A stretch of 64,000 bases of DNA, taken from the NCBI GenBank assembly GCA_910577325.1, contig CAJTMR010000011.1, positions 46,077 to 110,076 on the forward strand, in the 5' to 3' direction. Numbering within the stretch: the first letter of the stretch is position 1; each line of letters begins with the position of its first letter. Made by a program: the position numbers and the translations under genes. Positions 57,501-64,000 of the stretch are shown here, in pieces. The notes beneath the pieces are model-generated. The model worked only from the letters and a program-made list of their open reading frames with translations. It ran no database searches and was not told the origin of the DNA. Source of the DNA: an uncultured Parabacteroides sp. (GTDB lineage Bacteria; Bacteroidota; Bacteroidia; Bacteroidales; Tannerellaceae).

Positions 57501-60170
57501 AGTTTCCAACTTGTCGCCTTCAAATATTGTAAAGCGATCTCCCGTGATGGAAATTGAAAACGGGTCTCCGATCAAAGCACATTCATCACACTTGGCAGGC
57601 ACAGTTGGGTGACCTATCGGCTGAGTGGAAATTCTGGCTATATACTTTTTTTTAGGGTCGAAATATTTACCAATTTCAAGAGGCAGAGAATAGATTTTGT
57701 CTGCCGTATTTTTCCCCGGATCACCAATCGACGAATCAACCCAGGCCATATCTTCTTTACGAGTAGAAAGATAGGAAACACGGCAAAGTTCTTTTTTCCC
57801 ATCACCATCGTAATCAATTGAAATGGGGTTGTCTAATTTACCTTCTTCGTAAACTGAATAATAGATTTTTGTAAAATAATTTACAGCTTCTTGTTCTTGA
57901 CCTGAGTATGTCTTACTTATATAATCTCTCAATTCTTTAGGCAAGGTATTGTCCCATTTGACATCATTATTTATGCCAATCACTTTTTGATCTTCGGTCA
58001 ACCCCATGACACGCATTATATTACTATAACTTGTACCATATTTGACTGTTTTTAAATCTGTATCACACAAGTTGCCGGCTTGCACGATTTCAATTTCTGG
58101 CTTTCTTTTGAAGATACGGATATCGTCGATGGCATAGTCGGCTCCGTCGGTGTGGGGCTCGTTGTTTTGAACTTCCAGGAAGAACTTATCAGTACAATCT
58201 TTTAGCATCTCTTCCGAAACGACAAACTTATAATGGAATTGTTGCCATTTCATGAGGTTTATGTTAAATGCGTCTGCTCGGCCAGCAGGAGATTCTATAT
58301 TAGCCTCGCTGCCTGTTCCCTTTGAAGTTCTATAATCCGTTAATGCATCCCCCGTTGTAAATCTGTGAATTACTATTTCTTCACCTGCCAGATTAACTCC
58401 TTTTAATAGCACATTCAAGTTGGGAGCTAAAGGAAGAGATTTATTATCATCCCCAGCACAACCAGCGCGTGTCATATCGGCGAGCCAGCCGGTTACAGTT
58501 AACTCGGTATTTGAACACAAGGTTCCATCGATAGGCATAGAAACCAATGTTCCCGGTTCATCCGTAGCATCAATATAATAGAAATAACCATATTTCCCCT
58601 CAACATGGTAAGTCCGGTCAAATAATTTTTTGGTGTTATAGAAGCTCGCTCCTGTCTGAACAGGAACCCACTTATAATATCTTGAACCCCATCCCTGGTT
58701 ACCATTCCCTGAATACGTATCATTAGCACTTTTAAATAAACCATACATTCCCGGATACGAGGTATAACATTTACTAGATGCATCTAACAATGATGCACCT
58801 TCTTTGCGTATAAAACCATAAGTTGTTTCTGAATTTTCCAAGGGGTTATTTGACATATTATGCCCTTGTTCTATGTTTCCAACAATATCATTTTGGTCAA
58901 AGCTAACAATCCCAATTTGCTGATATTTCTTAGAGTTTCCCCTGGGCCATCTTTCATCGTTTTCGTCTTTCTGCAAATCATCTTCAAACTTGAACTCAGC
59001 ATTACTAATCGGATTCAAAATATATTTGACTACAGGCAGGGTGGCTTCATCCTGGTGAACTGCGCATATAACTCTGATTAGAACTGTATTTTTTGAGTCT
59101 GAATTTAAGTCTTCTTTTTTGATTTTCTGATTTTGTTGGAGCTCCAAAGTTGTACCAGCTTTCGTCACTAAACGAAAATTCTCCCAGGTTCCACCATTTA
59201 TTTGATATTGGAATTTGGCACCTTGATGAATACTCTTACCATTATCTTCCCAGAAATAATTATCTGGTGTATAAGGCATCGCTAAGTTTATGGATGATGC
59301 GTCTTTTGGATAATCTACTTCATAAATTACCGGATCTTTTAGTGAATAAGAAGGGCTTTCTTCCGCCTTTTTGATTACATATTTATATCGTTTCAATAAT
59401 GTTGGCTCTGTATATGTCCCCTTGATATTCGATGATGCTTGTGCAGATGTCCATGTACCATCAGTATAAGTACTCACATCACAATATACAATATCACCAT
59501 CAGTATAGTTTTCCGGTAAGGTATAGGCTATAGTTGAAGCGTCTATCCCCAATCCATACTGAAATAATTTATCAGGATCGAGGACATTATAATTGTCAGG
59601 TATATTTGTCTTTTGGGGGATAATTTTCTCTTGTCTCAATCTATTTGACCAAATTAAACCTTGGGTTTCATTCACCTTAACAAAATAATCTTTCGTTTCA
59701 TAGTATACATTTTGATTAACATTCCACAGATTGTCAGGTATGTCTGCATAGTTGACAACACTTAGACTTCCACCTCTATCTGTAACGACCCAATTACCAT
59801 CAACACTATATCTGTAACGTCTTATTTTTTGATGTTTAATTGTTCCTTTTCCATTCCCATTTCCATTTTTTACATACCAGTGAACAAACCAGTCGTAAGA
59901 GTGGTCATATTTATTATTAGGACCAATATATCCCCTACTATTTATATTCAACTCCGGGATTGACAACTCGCGTGGCTTCTCAGGATTAACATAAATTATC
60001 TTTTCTTCTGTATGAACATTATTATGCCTTCCCTCTTCCCACTTAAGGCTTATTACCGGCTTTGCCGCATCCTGTCCCCAAGCCATCCAGCCGCCTCCGC
60101 CGACCAGCAAAGCGAATGACAGGAAGAGCACCCGGAGCCATCTGCTGTATATTAGTTTATTTCGTTTCAT
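54582..60170 (-). CDS. Giant secreted protein with T9SS-type C-terminal sorting domain
   Basis: The signal peptide (LLVGGGGWMAWGQD) is followed by about 1050 residues of beta-rich sequence that I cannot assign to a family. One part is lectin-like (about residues 540-690: FYNTKKLFDRTYHVEGKYGYFYY, then QNNEPHTDGADYAIDDIRIFKR). A linker of repeated DPKDPDDP units lies at about 1080-1115. The second half has further beta domains. The end, about 1790-1862 (PGRIDISSVDPLNGVTVYDIAGRAL, LAPGIYVVRAESGSQ), is a T9SS type A sorting domain that would be cut off as the protein is attached to the surface. It is the last gene of the fimbrial operon, 78 bp after the accessory fimbrillin. Confidence 0.82.
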   Translation of the reverse strand: MKRNKLIYSRWLRVLFLSFALLVGGGGWMAWGQDAAKPVISLKWEEGRHNNVHTEEKIIYVNPEKPRELSIPELNINSRGYIGPNNKYDHSYDWFVHWYVKNGNGNGKGTIKHQKIRRYRYSVDGNWVVTDRGGSLSVVNYADIPDNLWNVNQNVYYETKDYFVKVNETQGLIWSNRLRQEKIIPQKTNIPDNYNVLDPDKLFQYGLGIDASTIAYTLPENYTDGDIVYCDVSTYTDGTWTSAQASSNIKGTYTEPTLLKRYKYVIKKAEESPSYSLKDPVIYEVDYPKDASSINLAMPYTPDNYFWEDNGKSIHQGAKFQYQINGGTWENFRLVTKAGTTLELQQNQKIKKEDLNSDSKNTVLIRVICAVHQDEATLPVVKYILNPISNAEFKFEDDLQKDENDERWPRGNSKKYQQIGIVSFDQNDIVGNIEQGHNMSNNPLENSETTYGFIRKEGASLLDASSKCYTSYPGMYGLFKSANDTYSGNGNQGWGSRYYKWVPVQTGASFYNTKKLFDRTYHVEGKYGYFYYIDATDEPGTLVSMPIDGTLCSNTELTVTGWLADMTRAGCAGDDNKSLPLAPNLNVLLKGVNLAGEEIVIHRFTTGDALTDYRTSKGTGSEANIESPAGRADAFNINLMKWQQFHYKFVVSEEMLKDCTDKFFLEVQNNEPHTDGADYAIDDIRIFKRKPEIEIVQAGNLCDTDLKTVKYGTSYSNIMRVMGLTEDQKVIGINNDVKWDNTLPKELRDYISKTYSGQEQEAVNYFTKIYYSVYEEGKLDNPISIDYDGDGKKELCRVSYLSTRKEDMAWVDSSIGDPGKNTADKIYSLPLEIGKYFDPKKKYIARISTQPIGHPTVPAKCDECALIGDPFSISITGDRFTIFEGDKLETEISSPANAEQGKTYKIAGNFRYLDDGTWTTLKDAQFDWFIGDTVEFNTKKVSVDGSTYTIAQALTRYSTDKDQSTDIKKALTTYGEVYNKDTKENGKFVFDTQSFEYKMTNKYQTIIGLPKAQQDSDGNEIDHHLYCPDPVVIQLGPTPPTIEPGDPDVPDPKDPDDPKDPDPKDPDNPDQPDDWGGKHVRSVRVGLVQIQDMQVNNGTLRIPVHMRKSETGEKFYKNDANTNITVLKTSDGKYNNTDPVATLVELVDKATTAAWATNYFKIEFNQKAVDNFKEGFWYMVDIPYAVKDEKSNTTYTGSFQLTLKIVPEYVTWVGSAEGMHNWNNDGPSHWRRSNDVELYTTGVANVNGTHNEAYTPMRFTKVTIADNGGKAYASYPHLYQLSKRTTDPKALLNMAPTSMDATIGAATKNIEYDLLADPDYERELFGSVTNPDKASSIHNYSCVRFYGNTCDEIYIKPESEILHTEYLTYNTAHVDYEMAPNRWYMLASPLKGVVSGDMYLPTGNGVGKYARQETPAFGEINYEDNTKYTRWNPAVYMRGWDKTTATVVRPGTGSNNQVNYAIKGSWSNLYNDVDVPFTPGTGFSIGTKANVTTLGSDKVLFRLPKVDMSYKYYGNTTGEGNETSLTHRTGNGRFHISPDERGQNAVTSCPASSTGGMFGNPFMSHLDMEKFLNGKSTNTYYIMTATGTVTNILGDAYSISTGDTDPKFVAPLQSFIVKDLASATFNTGMIAKAPATGKLGLRSATSSPADESLPQLRITATRDGVCNTAVVAGLVTASDSYVEGEDAALLINEEVSAPQVYTLAGNQMTAINVTPELTEIPLGVYGKDAIPVELSFAVSGAMKNVKLVDKQTGKRYDVTDDLTLTVPGNTSGRYFLNGSIATSNEIIALNRIIFYNSAPGRIDISSVDPLNGVTVYDIAGRALRTLRNLNAPTTSVEHLAPGIYVVRAESGSQVVSEKVEVK

Positions 60171-60248
60171 CGTATTCTTAATTTAGTTGTTATGTATGTT
60201 GTATCTACTTAGAAGTAAACATGAACTTACTCCACAAGTCAGTAAATT

Positions 60249-61619
60249 TCAAGGATTTGTAGGTTGATCAAATATATCCGCAAACTTCAACTGGATTTGG
60301 AAAGTGGCCAAAATGTCACCGTCTTTCTTTGCTACCAGCTCGAATGTTGCGCTTTGCTCCTCAGTGGCAGCACCGACCATGCGACCGCCTGTGATTTGCC
60401 ATTTTCCAGTAGTATTTTTTGTCACACTATTAGGAGCTTCCGCTAACAAATCACCCTTGTTTACGTTTCCGATACTCCATGTTACGTCTCCAGAGATATC
60501 ATTATTTCTATTATCACCCTCTTGCGAAACCAGCTTGTCGATCGTAATCGTAAACGGACCACCGCCATATACCGTGCAAACCAGATCGGTTATGCCATTG
60601 CTGGTAGAAGATTCCGGATATCCTCCGATCGGCGGATTCTCATTGCTTACGGATAAAAGTGTCAGTTTATAAGAGGTGAACTCGATGTTCAGATTCCAGA
60701 CATGATTGCGGGGAATCTGACGGAGGGCGGTGAATTTTGTCCCTTGATGCGGATTGTCAGCTACATGTGCGTCACTTGTTGTTTTCAAATTCACCTCAAA
60801 CCCCTTGGCTGCTTCCGACTCGTTCACATAGTACCAATCAGACTCTTTGAAGTCGTCCATTGTAGCATCAAGTACCACATCTTTGAAAAGATTTTCAATC
60901 GAATAACCACCTCCGGACAGTGCCGAGAACTTATCCGCTTCAAAAAGATTCCCTTCCGTATTAAACTTGCCTAAAGTCAAACCGGTTACAGTAATCGGGT
61001 GGCTCGTGTTGTTACGCATCCTGACTTTCAGGCGACTCACCAGGCGAACCAAATAAATCGGTTTCACTCCTTTTGCCGGAACCCATTCTTCCTGCACACT
61101 CATAGGAAGGAATTTTTGCGTTTCAGAAATTTTATTGACGCCTGATTTCCAAGAAACAGGAGAGGGCAGCGTTGGCATAGCAGTTCCCTCCGCCGTTGCA
61201 ACAACAGTGTTCAAGGGTGTACCCTCCAGCGACTCCCAATTCGCAAATGCATAAATTCGTTTTGCCCCATTGGTGATTTCGAAAGAGCCGGACTTCCAGC
61301 TTGTCAGTTCGCCATTTTGGGCTTTTGAATCATTTTTCAAATCCGGCTGGAACTTCTTTTCCACCTTGCCGGACGCATCCACGATAAACACCACTAACGA
61401 ATGGATTTGTTCGCCGGTCAAAGCAGCCGGAGCATCGGCTTTCGTCTGCAACGACCCCGAAACATCGGAAACACCTACCTGCAAGTCCACCTCCACCACG
61501 TCGGGAAGGTCAGGCTCGCCGTTTCCACCCCGTTCGCCGCCCACGCATCCGAACGCGATGAGAGCAAGCAGGCTGGCAAGCAGCGGCAAGCTCTTGTATT
61601 GGTTCAATCTGCCTTTCAT
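60249..61619 (-). CDS. Fimbrillin-like accessory lipoprotein
   Basis: The lipobox is LIAFGCVGGER. The sequence follows the Mfa-like fimbrial pattern: VEVDLQVGVSDV, TGEQIHSLVVFIVDASGKVEKKF, KRIYAFANWESLEG, FLPMSVQEEWVPA and YLVRLVSRLKVRMRNNTSHPITVTGLTLG, which matches the N-terminal transthyretin-like domain of fimbrial subunits. The C-terminal part is a beta domain of 150 or so residues. Its ATG overlaps the stop of the FimB/Mfa2 gene by 4 bp. By position it is a minor or tip-type subunit; that assignment is an inference. Confidence 0.8.
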   Translation of the reverse strand: MKGRLNQYKSLPLLASLLALIAFGCVGGERGGNGEPDLPDVVEVDLQVGVSDVSGSLQTKADAPAALTGEQIHSLVVFIVDASGKVEKKFQPDLKNDSKAQNGELTSWKSGSFEITNGAKRIYAFANWESLEGTPLNTVVATAEGTAMPTLPSPVSWKSGVNKISETQKFLPMSVQEEWVPAKGVKPIYLVRLVSRLKVRMRNNTSHPITVTGLTLGKFNTEGNLFEADKFSALSGGGYSIENLFKDVVLDATMDDFKESDWYYVNESEAAKGFEVNLKTTSDAHVADNPHQGTKFTALRQIPRNHVWNLNIEFTSYKLTLLSVSNENPPIGGYPESSTSNGITDLVCTVYGGGPFTITIDKLVSQEGDNRNNDISGDVTWSIGNVNKGDLLAEAPNSVTKNTTGKWQITGGRMVGAATEEQSATFELVAKKDGDILATFQIQLKFADIFDQPTNP

Positions 61620-62638
61620 AATCCCATCTCCTCATTACCAAGTGTCACGTCTTCGAGACGGACGATCCAGTCGTCTACTACCACATAGAGGCAGTGCGCC
61701 CGTCCGCCGGTGATATCCACATAGGCGGTAATCACATATTCGTCCTGGCGGTCCAGATATTCCTGTCCGGGCAACTTATGCGAAGCGATCTGCGTCAGTT
61801 TCAGCAATCCTGCCAGGTCAACGTTGATAAACGGTGTCATTTCGCTTGCATAACGGACTCTCAGCGTGCCGGTCGCGTTGTCGATCAGGCGGAGCGTGTT
61901 CAGTTCGGTGCAGACGGCATCGTAGAATACGGTCTCATTATCGGCCGACTTGACCGTCTCGACCTGTTGCAGGTAAGGCAGCCAGGTGATGCGCTTGGCG
62001 GATTGCGGTTCGTTGTGCGCGTCAAGGTCGCCGTTGGTGGTGGTGACCACAAAGTCGAACGCGTCCTCCTCCAGTTTCGTCCCCCGGTTGGCATCTACCA
62101 GAATGAAACGGATCTTGTTGGTGTTCTTCACGAGCGGGAACTCGGTATCGGTAGCACCACCCGCCGGGATCGTGTATTCAAGTTCGCCCTGGAACAAGCC
62201 TGACAATTCGCGGTCCACGCGGTTTTCAGCCGCTTTTACCGCCATGCGGAAGTCGTCGATGGAAGAACCGGCAGCCGGTTCCGTCCAAGTGTAATCCGTC
62301 TCGTTCAACCCCGCCCATGCCAGCAGGCGATAATCGCCCGGAGCCAATTCGCTCAGGTCCACTTCGTTCTTTTTCAGCTCCTCACCCTCGATCAGGCGAG
62401 AAGAGAGGAACGCCCCCTTATCATCGTAGATATACAAATGAATGTTCTTTTCGCGCTCCTGATTGACCATCTCGTAGGCAAACGCATCGGCATGCTTGAT
62501 GTTGTGCCGGTAGACGAAACGGAGCGTATGCCGGCAAAGAGGCAATTCGTCATGGATATAATCGCATGAAGAGAGTCCGGCGAGACCGAGAACCGCCAGC
62601 ACCGGGAATAAAAAGTATAGTATCTTATGGTATTTCAT
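61616..62638 (-). CDS. FimB/Mfa2 family fimbrial anchor subunit
   Basis: The lipobox is LAGLSSCDYIHDELPLC, with the typical DELPLC stretch of Mfa2 proteins directly after it. The N-terminal domain includes LRFVYRHNIKHADAFAYEMVNQEREKNIHLYIYDDKG and LAPGDYRLLAWAGL, and the C-terminal domain ends VVDDWIVRLEDVTL. Mfa2 of Porphyromonas caps the base of the fimbria and anchors it to the outer membrane. Length (340) is standard. It lies 19 bp after the major subunit gene and overlaps the next gene by 4 bp. Confidence 0.92.
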   Translation of the reverse strand: MKYHKILYFLFPVLAVLGLAGLSSCDYIHDELPLCRHTLRFVYRHNIKHADAFAYEMVNQEREKNIHLYIYDDKGAFLSSRLIEGEELKKNEVDLSELAPGDYRLLAWAGLNETDYTWTEPAAGSSIDDFRMAVKAAENRVDRELSGLFQGELEYTIPAGGATDTEFPLVKNTNKIRFILVDANRGTKLEEDAFDFVVTTTNGDLDAHNEPQSAKRITWLPYLQQVETVKSADNETVFYDAVCTELNTLRLIDNATGTLRVRYASEMTPFINVDLAGLLKLTQIASHKLPGQEYLDRQDEYVITAYVDITGGRAHCLYVVVDDWIVRLEDVTLGNEEMGL

Positions 62639-62657
62639 TGTTCTCCTGTTTTATACA

Positions 62658-64000
62658 TTAAAAATAAATCGTTTCGTCCGGAAGCGGTCCCCAAGGTTTG
62701 ACGATCACTTCGATCTCGATCTTTTCCGGTTCATCAGGTTTGTCGGGTTTGTCGGGATCTTCAGGGTCTTCCGGATCTATCGGATCGTCAGGTTCGGGAT
62801 CGAACGGAGGTTCGTAGGGGATGTCGTCTCCCAAACCGTAAAAGTCGCGGATGCGCAACTTGTAGATGTTATTGCGTACGATAGCATACTCCATGATCCC
62901 CTTCGACGGGGCGTTATTATTGGAATGGCGGATCCAGTGCGTGTAGAAGCAGACACCGTCCACATACGTGTGCAGACCGTAACGTGCCAACAGACGGCGC
63001 GTGTCTTTGCCGCCCAAGTTGACCTGCGGCGTACCATCCGGGCGTGAGGCATATCCGAACGTGGTGTACATATATTCCTTCCACGCCAATGCTGACGCTT
63101 CGGCAGCAGTCAGGGCCGCCGACGAATCCTTGTCTTTCAAGTGTTTTGAAAGGAAACGGCGGTATCCCGTCGGGTCGCCCTCCTTCAAACTCAACGCCAG
63201 CGAGCGCACATCCCCCCAGGTCTTACCCGCGAAATCGTAGGTAGAAACGTCCAACGTCCCTTCGGTGAAAGCCAGCATCGCCGCTTCGGGCGAGCCGTAG
63301 ATAGCACCTCCGAAGGCGAAGAAAGTGAACGGAGAACCGTCCAGCCCTTTACGATAATCGACCTCTCCCGTGACCGGATCGTAGAACAAACATTTCCTGG
63401 GTCCATATGATGTCCTGAACACCACGCCTGTGCAATAGTAAGGCGACTGGTCGGCACGCGACACCGTGTTTTCTTTCGTGTAGCCCACGCGATACCACTC
63501 ACCCACACGGTCACCCTTGCCATCGGTGAAACGCCAGTTACCCGCCGAAGTGCCGAAACTCATAAAGTAGTTTTCATAGAGGGCTTCGATCGGTTTGCCG
63601 TCCGAAGCGGGACGCTCCGGCCAGTTAGGGTTGAACATCTCGTTGTCCACGTTCGCCATCGTCTTGTAGCGGCTCCACGGATCAAGCACGTAGTTCGTCT
63701 GGTGATCACCCCATTCGGGCAGCTCCAATCCTAAAAACTCAACTGCGCTCGCCGGGCCGAATGCATCGTTAGCTACTGCTCCGACCACCCGCTTGACCAT
63801 AAACGAACCGGCATCCAACTTGTTGACGATCATCGCCCCGGTGATTGACACACGGGCCGCTCCCGCCGTCTTGTCCATGACGTCGAAGTAATCGTGTTCC
63901 GGCAGATAGTCGATACGTGCCGCATGTCGTTCGACCTCGACCGTAGCGGAAGCCGGGTTGTCGATCGTGTTGTCGCCGCAGATGTAGACCTTCTCGTCCA
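62658..64000 (-). CDS. Mfa1 family major fimbrial subunit (N-terminus beyond window edge)
   Basis: The frame is open to the right edge of the window, so the true start lies outside; the ATG at 63878 is internal. The visible part starts DEKVYICGDNTIDNP and VEVERHAARIDYLPEHDYFDV, the inner-domain pattern of Mfa1. It continues through VKRVVGAVANDA, VMEYAIVRNNIYKLRIRDFYGLGDDIP and ends with the donor-strand-like stretch IEVIVKPWGPLPDETIYF. An acidic repeat linker (DPEDPEDPDKPDKPDEP) separates the last two strands, where Mfa1 proteins usually have a shorter loop. It is the first visible gene of the fimbrial operon. Confidence 0.9.
   Translation of the reverse strand, partial: DEKVYICGDNTIDNPASATVEVERHAARIDYLPEHDYFDVMDKTAGAARVSITGAMIVNKLDAGSFMVKRVVGAVANDAFGPASAVEFLGLELPEWGDHQTNYVLDPWSRYKTMANVDNEMFNPNWPERPASDGKPIEALYENYFMSFGTSAGNWRFTDGKGDRVGEWYRVGYTKENTVSRADQSPYYCTGVVFRTSYGPRKCLFYDPVTGEVDYRKGLDGSPFTFFAFGGAIYGSPEAAMLAFTEGTLDVSTYDFAGKTWGDVRSLALSLKEGDPTGYRRFLSKHLKDKDSSAALTAAEASALAWKEYMYTTFGYASRPDGTPQVNLGGKDTRRLLARYGLHTYVDGVCFYTHWIRHSNNNAPSKGIMEYAIVRNNIYKLRIRDFYGLGDDIPYEPPFDPEPDDPIDPEDPEDPDKPDKPDEPEKIEIEVIVKPWGPLPDETIYF

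Noticed and set aside
62658..63878. Complete 406-residue protein starting at ATG 63878
   Set aside because: The frame stays open to the window edge and the upstream residues match the Mfa1 inner domain, so the ATG is internal.

Overview
The window reads as chromosomal DNA of a gut Bacteroidales, most likely Parabacteroides or a close relative (inference). The grounds are a SusC/SusD pair under an ECF-sigma/FecR switch, a PorW/SprE-type lipoprotein and two proteins with C-terminal tails like those of type IX secretion (T9SS) cargo, Mfa1/Mfa2-type fimbrial genes, DUF4493 and PCMD lipoproteins, and Bacteroidota-type -7 promoter boxes (TAnnTTTG). There are no rRNA or tRNA genes, no CRISPR array and no complete insertion sequence.

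Layout. 1-9.6 kb is housekeeping: dapB and two tandem type I signal peptidase genes on the minus strand (the second lacks both catalytic residues), then DUF2851, an Ig-like lipoprotein and DUF3108 on the plus strand, then an NtrC-type two-component pair. 9.8-12.3 kb is a GH95 fucosidase/galactosidase. 12.7-13.65 kb holds a truncated DUF2807 gene that runs into a 505-bp non-coding repeat. 13.8-17.0 kb is a hexuronate operon (kdgK, KDPG aldolase, uxaC). 17.2-23.3 kb is porW, a metal ABC permease, a small membrane protein and aroA. 23.3-36.6 kb is an AT-richer polysaccharide-utilisation locus (PUL): ECF sigma factor, FecR anti-sigma factor, SusC, SusD, a gene remnant, an FAD oxidoreductase with a sugar-binding-like front domain, a double esterase and a GH97-like/SGNH fusion. 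A second, inverted copy of the 505-bp repeat lies just beyond it at 36.65-37.14 kb.

37-44 kb carries a large InlB-repeat surface protein, an evenly spaced array of five palindromes, and two toxin-antitoxin (TA) modules (HigBA-like and MntA-HepT) lying among leftover 3' ends of other genes. 44-52 kb is a six-gene operon of DUF4493 and PCMD lipoproteins plus a beta-barrel protein, divergent from an AraC regulator. 53.4-54.4 kb is an Rpn-type nuclease gene bracketed by two versions of the 3' end and terminator of the next gene. 54.6-64 kb is a fimbrial operon: Mfa1-type major subunit (cut by the window edge), FimB/Mfa2 anchor, an accessory fimbrillin and an 1862-residue T9SS-type protein.

How it fits together. 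The left half joins glycan capture and deacylation (PUL, GH95) to uronate catabolism. The right half is devoted to the cell surface, with PorW able to serve secretion of the two large T9SS-type proteins. The most unusual signals are the paired inverted repeats, the gene 3'-end scars around selfish genes at two separate sites, the palindrome array, and the signal-peptidase pseudoenzyme.
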